Under the pieces are notes generated by a model. The model was not told the origin of the DNA. It worked only from the letters and a program-made list of their open reading frames with translations, and ran no database searches. A program made the position numbers and the translations under genes. From Trematomus loennbergii (Eukaryota > Chordata > Actinopteri > Perciformes > Nototheniidae): a DNA stretch of 64,000 bases. Positions 1 through 11,683 of this stretch are shown piece after piece. The stretch's first letter is position 1. Each line of letters begins with the position of its first letter. The stretch lies in NCBI GenBank assembly GCA_012861695.1, contig JAAOOA010000027.1:422001-486000 (forward strand). Direction: 5' to 3'.

Positions 1-678
1 CTAACTATCTAGCTAGTAAGATGGACGTTTTTGCAGAAAATGCAAAGGCGTGGTGACAGGGGGGAAATGTGAGGGGGTCAGGACTTTTTCCTCAGACATA
101 TCGTACAGTGACAAAGAAAACTCTATAAGACTAATTATAATTATAATATACTATGCACAAGAAAATAATCTTCCATTGCCACCGTCACATCTCAAACTCT
201 GAGCATTTTTTCAATGTCGTTGCACCATGGTGCAATGACAATAAAGGAATTTCTTACGAAATGTCCCAGTTTCTGGATCACCAACATCAGTGTTCGACCT
301 GATGCAAATCCCTGCAGCAGGATCAACATCTGGCTGAAAAAGTGGAGTGCAGGCTAGGGACATATGTTTTAGGTCAACAATGTGTGTGATAAAGGAGTCC
401 ATATGTCCGTGAACATTTGCTGTAAGAAAAACAGCTCATCTAGTTTCTGTCTCTCTGTTTCTCAGCTCAATGAATCTTGCAGTGGAATCCAAGGATGCAG
501 CAGATTCTCCAGAGAGCCAAAAGAGAGCCAAAAGAGCCCGAGGAAAAGCATCTGATCAGCGGCAGGCAGTCCTGAGCTTAATAACATCAAATGATCCGGT
601 AATATGCATTCAATCAGTCAGTCAATCAGTCAGTCAGCGGGCACAGCTATTGATTCATAACATCCGCATCCCATACTC
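1..678. other. 5' flank, no confident gene
   Basis: No convincing coding sequence is visible. Around 222-256 a GTGCAATGACAATAAAGG-like stretch resembles the 3' tail of a fish retroposon. A pyrimidine tract ending in CAG at about 464-465 is followed by an open frame from an ATG at 470, and a possible GGTAATA donor lies near 599. This could be a non-coding upstream exon. It cannot extend the channel protein through the sequence directly before 1039, because that frame is stopped at 982-984. Confidence 0.4.
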
Positions 679-862
<184 letters not shown>

Positions 863-1038
863 GCAGACTCCTCCTTCCCCACCTCTCTCCTCTTCAGCTC
901 AGTTGACTCCTTGCAATTGCCGGGACGGAGCACCAGCAGCCTGCAGAGCGGGGACCGGTGGTTAATGGGGACGGGGGCCAGTAGCCGCAACAGCAGCAGC
1001 AGTCGGGCGCACCGACCGAAGCATGCTCCAGCGCAGCC
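863..1038 (+). promoter_or_regulatory. kcnc3 5' leader or upstream-intron end
   Basis: GC content rises sharply after the CA repeat. A pyrimidine-rich run ends in TCTTCAG at 897, which would make a good splice acceptor, so the coding exon may be preceded by a non-coding exon. An in-frame TAG at 982-984 closes the reading frame upstream of the ATG. The bases around the start (GCAGCCATGA) are a good vertebrate initiation context. No TATA box is visible. Confidence 0.45.
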
Positions 1039-1581
1039 ATGACTTGCTCGGCGTCAGATAGCGAGAAGATCGTGATCAACTGTGGAGGGATCCGACACGA
1101 GACCTACCGGAGCACCCTGAATACGCTGCCTGGCACGCGCCTCTCCTGGCTCACGGAACCCGACGCGTACAGCAACTTCGACTACGACCCCAAGTCCGAC
1201 GAATTCTTCTTCGACCGCCACCCGGCCACCTTCGCCTTCATCCTCAACTACTACCGCACCGGGAAGCTCCACTGCCCCAACGATGTGTGCGGGCCGCTCT
1301 TCGAGGAGGAGCTCGCCTTCTGGGGCATCGATGAGACGGACGTGGAGGCATGCTGCTGGATGAACTACCGGCAGCATCGCGATGCGGAGGAAGCCCTGGA
1401 CAGCTTTGAGCAGCCCGAGCCGGACGCGCCCGAGGATGACCCGGCGCTCACTGGCGGGGCGGACGGAGACCTGAAGCGGCTGTGCATGCAGGAGGACGGC
1501 CGCAGGGCCACCAGGTGGGCCGTGGTGCGGCCCTTCATGTGGGCGCTGTTTGAGGACCCCTACTCCTCCAAATACGCACGG
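1039..1581 (+). CDS. kcnc3: Kv3.3-like potassium channel, coding exon 1 (T1 domain)
   Basis: This exon encodes residues 1-181 of a Shaw-type voltage-gated K+ channel, a tetrameric plasma-membrane channel for fast repolarisation in fast-spiking neurons. Residues 9-115 form the T1 tetramerisation domain. The zinc site is complete: H78, C84, C105, C106 (H-x5-C-x20-CC). Kv3 landmarks include [45 protein letters not shown] and [25 protein letters not shown] and DLKRLC point to Kv3.3 rather than Kv3.1, 3.2 or 3.4. The exon ends [11 protein letters not shown] and then a consensus GTAAGT donor, phase 0. The start is the only in-frame ATG after a stop at 982. It leaves only about 8 residues before T1, so the N-terminal inactivation ball of long mammalian Kv3.3 is not encoded here. 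C15 replaces the usual valine of the VGG motif. Subtype confidence is about 0.85, family near certain. Confidence 0.95.
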
Positions 1582-1650
1582 GTAAGTTGCTGGACAAGTG
1601 TCTTTCTTCCACTACTCAACCACCTTTTTGCGCATGATAGCGTGCGCGTC

Positions 1651-1721
1651 CTTTCTTTTTTTTATCTTTTTAATCTTTCTTTCTTTCTTTCTTCCTTTCT
1701 CTCTTTCATTCTTTGATTCTC

Positions 1722-1753
<32 letters not shown>

Positions 1754-1787
1754 TTCTTTCTTTCTCTCTTTCATTCTTCTTTCTTTT
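1651..1787. repeat. (CTTT)n pyrimidine microsatellite
   Basis: A 137-bp imperfect CTTT/CTCT tract lies just downstream of the exon 1 donor. It is pure pyrimidine over long stretches. Confidence 0.9.
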
Positions 1788-2271
1788 CGCTCTGGCGCTG
1801 CGCATACGTACCCATGTTTGGAACAATTGTGGCCACTGCGCATTGTGTCGCGTAAAGTTTCTACTGGAGGGGGAGGATTTCAAATCACTGCAGTGTGTTC
1901 TCCTCTTTCTCCTCTGCTCTCCCCTTCCTCTTAATCTCTCCACTTAACACGAGTGTGTTTAAAGATGTGGCCATGCTGATGACTTTCTGTCAGTGTGCAT
2001 CAGTCCACCCTTCTCTCTTTCTCCTTTTCTCTTCTGTGTCTACATGTGTGTCCTTTTCTTCTCCAGCTATTCTTAACAGTGTTAACATGATTTAACCTAA
2101 TTAGGCATGACCCTAATGTGGGACCTACTTCTCAATCCAAATTTGGATTTTCCTCCAGTCGATGTATCACACAGTTAAAAGTATAAGTGAAAATCCAGAG
2201 GTCAGTGTGTCCTGCTATGGAGGATACTGTAAAGCAGCTACCTCACTGCATCCAGTAGGTTGCTGTTTTTG
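1788..2271. other. intronic, nothing recognised
   Basis: Unique-looking intron sequence with a pyrimidine-rich patch near 1895-2065. No gene or element is seen. Confidence 0.5.

Positions 2272-2333
<62 letters not shown>
2272..2333. repeat. (GT)n microsatellite
   Basis: A 62-bp GT repeat with two TATG interruptions. Confidence 0.95.
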
Positions 2334-3322
2334 CAGCACTAGACATGTGTTCCTGGCAGGTGGGGGTGAAAGCATTTGTACCTTACGGAGTGTCTGATGG
2401 AGCAGAGACTGTTCCGTTGTAAAACACGTATCCCTGTGGTAAACACACATCACTTCAGTCCGGATACACATTTCATTGTTATCTGCTAAATATTAAAGAA
2501 ACATGCTAAAACTCTGCACTGCGAGAGGAGTTTTTAGAGGAATGTCTTGAAGGATCCAGTAAGGCTGAAACATAAAGTGTACAGACGTTGTCAAGCTCTA
2601 TAAACTCTGATTGAGAAATTCCTCCCAACACTAATGCAGGACAGTTTACCCTTCATGGAGAGAAGGGGTCAGGGTGGTGGAGTTTGTGTCCCATGGCAAC
2701 ACCCAAATGTATTAGCACACTTGTTTCTGACTGCTTCTCTTAGAAGATTGGAAAGGTTTGGAAAGTGTGTGTTTGTGCAGTCGCAGCGTGATTTAGAGGG
2801 GGGAACAGATTTACACGCTGAACAAAAGCAACGACTCAGGATTATATGAGATGGAGGATGGAGGGCCCCCCCCCACCTGGCATTAATGATCTGGGAAGAT
2901 CTTATTTGTCCTTTGCAGTTTTAAAACATATAACCTAATCCAATCTGTAATGATTGTGTGTATAAATACGATCAGCCACTGGCAATCAATAGGAGGGAAT
3001 AGATCTCTAAGACGAAGGGCAATGCGATGTTATGTATATTTCAAATCCTTTAGTGATTCCGTCTCACCTTCTCCTGCAAGTCATGTTCTCATCTTTAAAT
3101 TCTCTCATCTTATTCTCAGTTTTCCCTTTCAAATCTTGATTTACAATTCCCTCTAACTCAGTCCTCCTGCCCTCACCCGTTCACCCCCCCCCCCCTGCTT
3201 AAGTGTCTCTAGAAATCTATAGCCGTTTGCAGAACCCGAGGCCGGTGCTGACCACTTTTTCTGTGGACTCTGCCATACGCAGAGACAGCATATTGACCCA
3301 GTCACTGTGTGACTTACATGTT
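2334..3322. other. intronic, nothing recognised
   Basis: No coding or mobile element is seen. Short C homopolymers lie near 2865 and 3185. Confidence 0.5.
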
Positions 3323-3404
3323 GACACACACACAAACACACACACACACACACACACGCACGCACGCACACACCACACACGCACCCACACACACACACAC
3401 AACA

Positions 3405-3462
<58 letters not shown>
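3323..3462. repeat. (CA)n microsatellite with CG-containing interruptions
   Basis: A 140-bp CA tract with GCAC, CACCAC and AACAC interruptions. Confidence 0.95.
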
Positions 3463-3465
<3 letters not shown>

Positions 3466-3889
3466 CCTGATGTGAGAACATCGTTAATGCACATATTTAA
3501 AAAAACGGTAGATACAAGGGGACATACACACGCGTCATTTCCTAAGCACCATTGGTCCAACGAGGGTCCACAGACCCCTTGTGGCTTGAGCAGGGAGCTC
3601 ATGAGTACATTTCAAATGTAATTCACAACATCTATACAATTATAACAAATTGCATTTTGGAGAAGCATGTTCCAGCCCATTACCCCCAATAATGATGTCC
3701 AAATCAATGATATTTAGGATCAATGCAGGGGTTGTGAGCCCTTTGCAAAACGCAGTTTTCATGCTGCAAAAAACCTGCATTTACTCAGGCATTTTCATTT
3801 GGCATACCATGATTTCCCCCTACTCTTAACTGACATGCTTAGGTACTGTAGAAATAAAGAATGGTAACCTGGCAATCAATATAATCCAG

Positions 3890-4280
3890 TGGTGCAGCGA
3901 TGACGTATTTCTGTAGGCCGAAATGGAACTTAGCATCACAACAGCTCCCTCCACCAAAGCAATGGGATTGTCCCGTGCGACTTTAGCATATTTAAAAAAA
4001 TAAGATCTCTGGTAAACACATGTTTATGAAACTTATTTTGTTCAGAAGGGTAATCTCCACATTTTAAAACCACTTTTATGATTCTTAAAACGTTAGGCTA
4101 TAAATGAAACGAATCATGGTCACATCGTTGAGCATTAACCACCGCTAAGCTAAAGGTGGCTAATGCTTGGTGTGATGACGTATAGCTCATTTAGCCACTT
4201 GTTAGCAACCCCTGTTTTTAAGACACCTACAGTAGAAGCTTCAGACATTCACCAGCGGGGTATTTACTAAAGATCATCTC
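3890..4280 (-). mobile_element. GTGGTGCAG-family element, truncated copy
   Basis: It begins AGTGGTGCAGCGATGACG, then carries a GGCCGA...GGAACTTAGCATC segment and the internal block CTAAGCTAAAGGTGGCTAAT. It ends near the ATTCACCAGCGGGGTATTTACT block. Relative to the complete copy at 37594-38105 it is inverted and lacks about 150 bases of the far end. Confidence 0.7.
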
Positions 4281-7128
4281 TCCTGCTCCTGCAGACCTTT
4301 TTCCCGGCATCTAACCAAAAACAGGTTAAGAATAAAATGAACTTCAAGACAAGAACACCTGAAGAGGTAAAAGGCTGACTTATTGGAGGGTTTTAGGACT
4401 CATTCCTGCACTATTTTGTCCACTACCAACATTCTTGCCAGAGATAAGGTTGTCCATGCCGCGACATAGACAACAATAACACATTCAAAGCAGCGGACAG
4501 GTGAACAACATTTCCAAGAAAGAGTGCATGCTTTCACTCTAGTGCAGTTCAAGTGAAGAGCAGAAGTGATGATGTACTGATGCAGGTGTTCTTAGCAGGC
4601 GTATTGTACTAAATGTGTTTTACACGTACTTATCATGTATAGCTGCAGTGTAGGTCTGTGAGGCTCAGTACTGATGTACACACCGTCATACGAAATAAAG
4701 GACAACAGATGACAACAGTGAGTTCAGAAGGAGTGGACAGCACTCTTTTTCGTTGGTGTTGCATCTAGATTCAGCTGGCAGGTTTTTCATGCATAAAACT
4801 TGTCAAGTCAGAAACTTCAACGGTAGCCGAACAAGCGATCGAAGAACCAAAAGGGATTGAGAGTATAAAAAAAGACAAATATGACGGCGGGTATGGGGGA
4901 GCATCGGTATGACAGCTGGGGGTGACTTTGAAAGTGTTGCAGTCAATAGTTTCGGTGCCAGTGTGGTGACATAAAGATGGGGGGGGGGGGGGGGCAGTAG
5001 TGTCAGGTAGGCTGAGGTCAGGCGGCCGGCATGTTTTAGCTGATTGGCTCGCTGGGGAAGGGCGAGCCGCCCGTCCCTGCCAGCGTCCCGCAGAAGAAGA
5101 ATGTCGGAGGAAGCGATGGAGAATAAATGAGAGCTTCGGTTCGTTATGAATATGCTACATCTTTTGCAACGGCAGCATCTCTTTCTGCCCTTCTCCTTTC
5201 CCTCTTGTCCTCCTCTCTTCCACACTCTGTAGTCAACCCTCCCCCCCCCCCCCCCCATTCCCTTTCTCCCCGTCATCACCACTGACAGCCCGTGCTGCTT
5301 TATTACCACGATTTCAGAGCTGAGTGCTGGATTGCTTATTATCGCTATTCAGCGCCCCCCCAACCCCCTCCCCGTCCTCTCCTTCCTCTAACTCCCCCCC
5401 CCCCCCCTCCTTCTTCTCCTCTCCGGCTCTCTGCTTGTGCTATAGCGTAACACTGCAGTCCCCCGTATAGCTGACTGCGCTGGAGTCTGCTGCAGAGAAG
5501 GCGGAGAGATGGAGAGAGGGGAGGGGGGAGAGGATGAGAGGTGTTTTTGGTTGGGGATGGGGTGGGGGCTTAGTTTGAAAGGAAATCAGAGTAAGAAGCA
5601 GTAGAGGAGGAAGAAGAAGAAGAAGAAGAAGAAGAAGAAGAAGAAGAAGGAGAGGATGGGGGTAACTTTGTGCACCCCCTCGTTTTGCCTTTTTTCATTT
5701 TCTGCTGAGCTCGGCACGCTCGTATCCGTTTTATTGATCCGCTCGCCTCATTCAGGTGGATGTCTCAGCTGAATGGTGCTCTCTTTGTAAGAAAAACCTC
5801 CCCCCTCTCTTCCTCTCTCCTTCCCTCCACGCAGCGGGGTGCGATGGAAATTCCCAGTCCCTCAAGGAGAGAAACAAATACCAGCCCTCACACACCAGCA
5901 CTCACACACACCGACACACACGCTGCTGCGGCACCGCTAATGTCATTTTGACCTCATTCTCAGAGGCTGCGTTGCACACGGGGGTTATTTTTGTTCATCG
6001 TTATTCTGCTGTGATGTCACGCTGGAGTTTAATAATGAAGTGCTGCACTTAGACTCGGCAGAAAGAAGCTGTTAGCACGTGAAATACTGACCGCAGTTTC
6101 AGGTTAGGTCATGTGACCAAAGAGTTTCATCTGGGAAAGATTGTACCTTGGCTACTTTGAAAAAGATATCATATATATACAAATGGAAAATGATCAGTCA
6201 AATAGAAATTGGTGTGATAGTGATCGTCAGAAAAACTGAAAATACCATCATTGGTGTTTCTTTTTTGTAACAGAATGTGTTTCAGTATAGTTCACATTTT
6301 ATTGAATTACATTATGAAAAACAAAATGCATTCCAGATAACTTCGGCTAGTATTATCATTATAAACTCCTCTTTTGGATGGGGGCGACAGGGGGGGGGGG
6401 TCAAAGCTCATTGTCACAGGGGCACTGGCCACCGTTGCCCCCCCTTAGAACGGCACATGACCATGTTCACTAATGCAATTGAATGAGTGACGATGAGTGG
6501 ACAGTTGGAGCATCAGCAGCATGCTTTACAGCTTCCAGTCTTTATGCTAAGCTAGGCTCTCTTCAGATATTATATTTTCCTGCTCTTTGGGGAAAAAACA
6601 AATATTTAAAATAAATAAGCAAAGTCCATGACCGAAGTGTTGGACTACTCCTTTAAGAGCTAAGGTGAGACAGGTGGTCAGTGGGCGGAAGCTGGCCCGT
6701 GCACCACCCAAAAACAATGCCTTAGCCAGTGTTATTTATGGAGCGGGTACATTGCTTCCGACCTTCAGTACGGAGCACAATGCCATGGAAACGTCACTGC
6801 AGCCACACAATGACAGATCATTATGAGAACACACTTCTCTCCCTATCTTTAGCCCTCCTGATATTTTTCGTCCTTTAAAAAAAAAAAAACGTTACTCCTA
6901 TCTCTCCCCCCCACCCTCTCTGGTGAATTGTTGCGCTATATGCAATATATCCACCAGGGTCCCCCTTCCCCCTCTGTGCTTTTCAGGATAATGCTGCGAC
7001 AGAGCTTTCTTTCCCTGTGTGTCGTCCATCGCAGGAGAGATACTCAGGGAGAGGAGTGTGAATGTAAGAGGAGAGGGTGCAGAGAGAGAAAGAGAGACAC
7101 CGTACTATTTGATGACAAGTCAAGAAAT
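4281..7128. other. intronic stretch with G/C homopolymers and a GAA repeat
   Basis: Homopurine and homopyrimidine runs occur: poly-G at about 4979-4994, poly-C at 5239-5256 and 5395-5407, and poly-G near 6390. A GC-richer, non-repetitive block spans roughly 5020-5780 and could be a regulatory element. Open frames here are not protein-like. The rest is AT-rich intron with no recognised element. Confidence 0.4.
5606..5650. repeat. (GAA)n microsatellite
   Basis: About 14 tandem GAA/AAG units on the + strand, an intronic GAA trinucleotide tract. Confidence 0.9.
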
Positions 7129-7206
7129 AAAGCGTTTAACCTCTGTGTGATCTCCACTGTCCTTTTGCCTCACAGGGGTCACACACACACACACACCACA
7201 CACACA

Positions 7207-7237
<31 letters not shown>

Positions 7238-7241
7238 CCAC

Positions 7242-7278
<37 letters not shown>
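7129..7278. repeat. duplicated 50-bp segment plus (CA)n
   Basis: AATAAAGCG followed by a stretch ending CCTCACAGGGGTCAC leads into a 100-bp CA repeat. The same unique segment followed by a CA repeat recurs at 14802-14980 in the same orientation. Confidence 0.85.
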
Positions 7279-7282
<4 letters not shown>

Positions 7283-7410
7283 GCTAAATGCGGCGACACT
7301 GGCACAAAAGCAGCCACTTGAGCATAAAAATGGCATGTGCAGAAAGCTGCCAGCCGCAGTATACAGTTCATTCACATTCTGAAGATTAATGCAGAATGAT
7401 CCGCTGTGAC

Positions 7411-7425
7411 GTGTGTGTGTGTGTG

Positions 7426-7463
<38 letters not shown>
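7411..7463. repeat. (GT)n microsatellite
   Basis: A 53-bp GT tract with one TTG interruption. It lies opposite in phase to the CA tract 130 bases upstream. Confidence 0.95.
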
Positions 7464-7467
<4 letters not shown>

Positions 7468-7584
7468 TACTGGCTTAAAGCAAAGGAGCTGCTCATGTTG
7501 CAACCAGAAAGCCTTCTGGAACCAGTTCCCCATCGTACCGTGCTGTGTCTCCAAACAGCTACATTTTTAATAACCATGCTATAG

Positions 7585-7965
7585 AATGGTGCAGTGATGA
7601 CGTATTTTTGTAGGCCGACCTGGAAGTTAGCATCACAAAGGCAAAAAAGCAATGTGATTTTTCCATTGGATTTCGGAATATTCCTGAAATAAGATCTTTG
7701 GCAAACACACTCTGAATACTTCAGAAGCAGAATATCCACATACTAACTCCACTGTTATAAGAGTGGAATCATAAATGCAAATGCCAGAAGTAAGAAGCGA
7801 ATGTAATGCTATAAAGGAACTACTTCACGGTCACATGACTTTAAGTCACCACCACTAAGCTAAAGGAGGAGAATGTCCGCCGTGATTTGTTTAGTTGTTT
7901 ATTTGTCACTTTTTAGCTTCAGACATTCACCAGGTATTTACTGACATATTTTATTTCGTAGAACA
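7585..7965 (-). mobile_element. GTGGTGCAG-family element, truncated copy
   Basis: Starts AATGGTGCAGTGATGACG after TATAG. It shares the TAGGCCGACCTGGAAGTTAG and CTAAGCTAAAGG blocks with the copies at 3890 and 22080, and ends near ATTCACCAGGTATTTACTGA. The distal part present in the 37.6-kb copy is missing. Confidence 0.7.
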
Positions 7966-8132
7966 AAGTTAAATAATCCCTTCAGCTCGAGTTAACTGCA
8001 CACTTTATTTAAAAAACAAGTTCAATAAGCAGTTGACTTTGAGACAAGCGAACTGGATCTCTCATGTTATCCATTATTTTCTTTTTATAAATAGTTTATT
8101 TGCTATTTTTGCCTTTGAATTCATTTGCTACC

Positions 8133-9148
8133 TTAAAGGGGACCTATCATGCAAAATGCACTTGTGTACGTCTTTTATACATGAATATGTGTCCCCGGTG
8201 TCCAGGGAACTCACCAAGTGTCAGAAAACACAACCCTCTCTATTTTCCTCCATACCCAAATCTCTAAAAAAGGGGCTGCAACGGATCTGATAAAAACTGA
8301 TCCAGATTTGAACACTTCTATGTCGTCACAGAAGTGGCGCTACGGCTATTGGGCCAACTCTCCACCTATCAGGGGAATGTGGGGTTGGGCCACGACCGGC
8401 CATTGCCGCTCGAAAGCGCTGGAGACGCTGTAGTACATATGCCAGGCCTGTAAGTGGCGCTGTAGTTTGCCACAAAAGCAGCGAAGAAGACTTCCCGCCC
8501 ATAGTTACCATGGTTACCCTTCTGTTTATTCTCCGCTGTGGCTTTTTTTTCTCCCTCCCCGAGGCAAGCGTTTGCTCCTGCTGCTTTAATTCAATGCAAT
8601 CCCTCCCCGTCGAGGCAAGCACTGCAATTCTCTCCGGTTAGTCCACCAGCAGATGACAAACACCCACCTCTCCGCCTCTTCCAAGGAACGAGAGGACCGT
8701 GCGGCAGAGTTTCAGTTTCAGTTTCTTTTCGCCGGTCAAGATGTCCGTTAAAGTTTAAATCTTCCGGACAAAATTAGAAAAGTGCCGGTCAAAGGTCTTC
8801 TTTGTTATTTATTGAGCTTTAAAACAAATGAATAACGACTCTATAGGCCTATAATAATATAATAAAACCATGGACTGTATATATAAATAAAACACGGACA
8901 ACGGAGATCTTTTTTTCTCCCCTCTTGACTTGATCAGAGCACGGCTCCCCTCTCCTGCAGGGGGCGTGGTCAGCTGCAGCTCACAGAGATCAGCCCCGTA
9001 GACAGCAAACAGCACATAGAGCGAAATGAGGCATGGCTAAAATGCATGATCTGTTTGGTATTTTGAAAACAGAAACGTATAAATATACCTTATATAGGTA
9101 TGGCCCTACAATATATCATTTAAATATAGCATGATAGGTCCACTTTAA
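8133..9148. mobile_element. TTAA-flanked MITE 1 (piggyBac-like)
   Basis: It has TTAA at 8133-8136 and at 9145-9148. The terminal inverted repeats read AGGGGACCTATCATGC at the left and AGTGGACCTATCATGC (reverse complement) at the right. The 1,008-bp interior has no transposase frame. The TTAA duplication is the known signature of the piggyBac superfamily, so this is probably a non-autonomous member. Part of the interior (GCAGGGGGCGTGGTCAGCTG near 8957) recurs near 21950. Confidence 0.8.
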
Positions 9149-10120
9149 GGCGAGACACCTCAGGTGAATAGGGTAATTTTTGTAACTTAAAGATATCAGC
9201 TAGAAATTTCTCCAGTTAATTACTTACAATAAGGCAATTGTTTTTTGTATTACAAGTTTTCTGAAATAGCATGTTTAAAATGCAAATTAGCCATTATCTC
9301 ATTAAATATGCGCATATTTTAACACATTTCAGGAACCGAAATCTGAACTTTGGATAAAGCCAGGTTCAAAATTCTTGTTTCATTTTGTAGTCATATTAGT
9401 ATCTAAGGCTTTTACAGAAGAGATTTTGGATATCTCTTTTTATCACTCCATAAATCAGAAAATACTGTCAACAGCCCTAAAATATCCATTTTCGCCATGT
9501 TTTTTAGGTATAAAATGTTATATAATTCAGGCTATGAATTATATATGAACAAACCCTTCTGTAAAAGCCTTCATAATATTGATAGGAATATAACTGGAAG
9601 GCTTGGTGAATGTACGTGCTACTGAAGTGGACATTTCGAACTCAGAGTAGGAGAAAAAACTCATTTTGAGAAAACGACCTTTAAAGATTGCAGTGTGACG
9701 CTAGCTAAGCCCTCCTGTTCTTTGGATGACAGCTTGCGCATCGACGCACTCCGTGAAGGTATTTAATGTTCGGGGTCATTTGTTTTTTGTATAACTTGCT
9801 TCGTGCAAGTGTCAATTGTTGTCGTCTTCTCTGTGAATGTTTTTTTCGCCGTTCTTTTGCCATTTTGAGATTTAAATTTCTAGCGGAAAGCTAACCAGGA
9901 AGTGTTTTAGCACACCACGTGACTCATCTGAACGAATCACGTTGTCAGAAATTGACACCAGCCAATGAAATTTCGTTTCTTGGTTTAAGACCCCTTTGTA
10001 CTTTCACGATTGGTTGCTGATACAAAGGAAATGACCATATTTGGATCCGATGAGATTGTGCACGGAGCTTTCCAACGATATCTCTGATGACATGGTGCAA
10101 ACAGCAGTACTTTATGTTAC

Positions 10121-10825
10121 GTTAGAATCAGTGGCGTAAAGGTTGGGATTGGCCCCGGTGCAAATATTGTTTTGGGCCCCCCCCCCCCATCGCCTCAAAC
10201 CACCACAGCCTGACAATGGATTAAACCTGTTTCCTTGATGTTTGTCTCTGGGGAATGGGCCGGTAGGCCTACATAAACCGTTTGCTATAATATAGCTTTT
10301 GATCTTGGCGTCGGGGTCTCAATAGCGCTATAGAGTCCCCTATCGGTTGGGGCCCTTGGGGGAACTGTTGGACCACAGCCAAATCCAGCCTCTCCTCCTG
10401 GCTGGCTGGAGAAGAAGGTTGCACAGCCACGGATACAGCTTCACTTGTGGAGCTAGATGGCAATGATGGTGGTGAGGCAGATGAGCTATCGATAGCCTCC
10501 GGCTCCGGCTGCCGCTGCACGTCAACATTGCTAACGTTAGCGCTCGATTTCGAGGACGATGTATGACAAAACAAATTGTCTAATTTTGTCAGTTTAGCTG
10601 TTACATCTCCTTGTTCTCTCTTGTCCTTTCTCTTTTGAGCGCTGCTCTTGTGCTTTGGTTTGCTGTACATTATAAATGCAAGCTATTACATTTTTTATAA
10701 TGCTGCCGAACTTGCTGCTGCTAGCTACAGTACAGAACAGGTTGATTAAACGGTTCGCTCGTCACGCTCTGGGCCCCGGTGCGTTGCACCGGCTGCACCG
10801 TCGATAGTTACGCACTGGTTAGAAT
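10121..10825 (-). mobile_element. non-autonomous hAT element with exact 8-bp target duplication
   Basis: The octamer GTTAGAAT occurs at 10121-10128 and 10818-10825, directly abutting the ends. The termini read CAGTGGCGTAAAGG and, reverse-complemented, CAGTGCGTAACTATCG. An 8-bp duplication and CAGTG ends are typical of the hAT superfamily. At 689 bp the element is too short to be autonomous. It keeps only a remnant of an N-terminal transposase frame on the minus strand. Confidence 0.9.
10269..10670 (-). pseudogene. hAT transposase N-terminal fragment
   Basis: A 133-codon open frame sits inside the hAT element. It starts with a lysine-rich segment (SSAQKRKDKREQ) followed by KLTKLDNLF and a serine/proline-rich linker. 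This resembles the N-terminus of fish ZMYM1/DUF4371-type hAT transposases, from memory. The zinc finger, the catalytic RNase-H-like core and the dimerisation region are absent, so it cannot act as a transposase. It is a deletion derivative and not a host gene. Confidence 0.6.
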
Positions 10826-11025
10826 GCTAACTTTTGGTGAATTTAGGAGATATCTACAGATGCAAATAGACAAACTATAGTAAAATAAAACACCTAAATG
10901 TGTATTTTGTACGTTTTCCTTCCAAAAGCCTGAAAGAAAACATGTATGGAATCAAAATAGCACACAATCTCAAAATTGACCAGTGCATGAAAAACGATGT
11001 TTTTGCCTGCCGTGTCTCGCCTTAA

Positions 11026-11629
11026 CTCGGGGAAACAACAACAATGCCTTTCAAAATAACCTTTATCAAGGTTTTCTGATCGGCCATTTCTTAAGTTAAT
11101 TCAGGCAATTATGTTTTGAACTTAGTACTAATTGGTGAAGGTTGTGGAGAGACCATGGTCATGGCTAAAAAGAAGAAGAAGAATGATGGGAACAGGTATC
11201 TGCTGTCTGCTATCTGCTTTGATTACCCAACCATCAAGTCAACCTACATTACACTGTGAGTGTTTTCAGACTACTTGTTAATGACTAAAACAGACCGAAA
11301 TGTTATTAACCAGCAATCTCCCTATGTTTGATTCCATATAAGGAAATGTAAGGAACCGTTGCTATCAGCTCAGCTCTTATGTCGGCTAAACTGTTTCCTT
11401 CTTTTACAGCTAATAACACCATATGCTCTGCTTAAGGCTCCTGTTGGAAAATAACAACATCTCCCAAATCAGTATCATGCACATGCCTGGCCACATACAC
11501 ACTCATACACACTTTCATTGTCATGAATGAGCAGATGCCTAATGCTCTGCAGCAACCTACAGCCTGAGGGTGCCCAAATGAAACATCCTGTTTACACCTT
11601 TTTGTTAACCTGCATAATGGAGCACAGTT
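11026..11629. other. intronic, nothing recognised
   Basis: AT-rich sequence between MITE 2 and the hAT remnant. No element ends or coding signal are seen. Confidence 0.5.
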
Positions 11630-11683
11630 ATAGAGTGGTGCAGGAATGAGTCCTAAGCTGGAAATAAGTTAGCATGTTACCAC
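11630..11683 (+). mobile_element. GTGGTGCAG-family element, terminal fragment
   Basis: TATAGAGTGGTGCAGGAATGAGTCC and the following GGAAATAAGTTAGCATGTTA match the left end of the copy at 37594. The match stops where the hAT-like sequence (CGGTATTCGGTTCGGTACAC) begins. Only about 55 bases remain. Confidence 0.65.

Larger units (their letters stand above)
9145..11025. mobile_element. TTAA-flanked MITE 2, disrupted by a hAT element
   Basis: It shares the TTAA at 9145-9148 with MITE 1 and ends at a second TTAA at 11022-11025. Its termini are GGCGAGACACCTCAGG and, reverse-complemented, GGCGAGACACGGCAGG. Removing the nested hAT insertion and one duplicated octamer leaves about 1.18 kb with no obvious transposase. 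The two TTAA-type elements abut exactly, so one inserted at the other's target site. Confidence 0.78.

Noticed and set aside
4803..5309. 168-codon minus-strand frame
   Set aside because: Crosses poly-G and poly-C runs, has no domain and no splice support.
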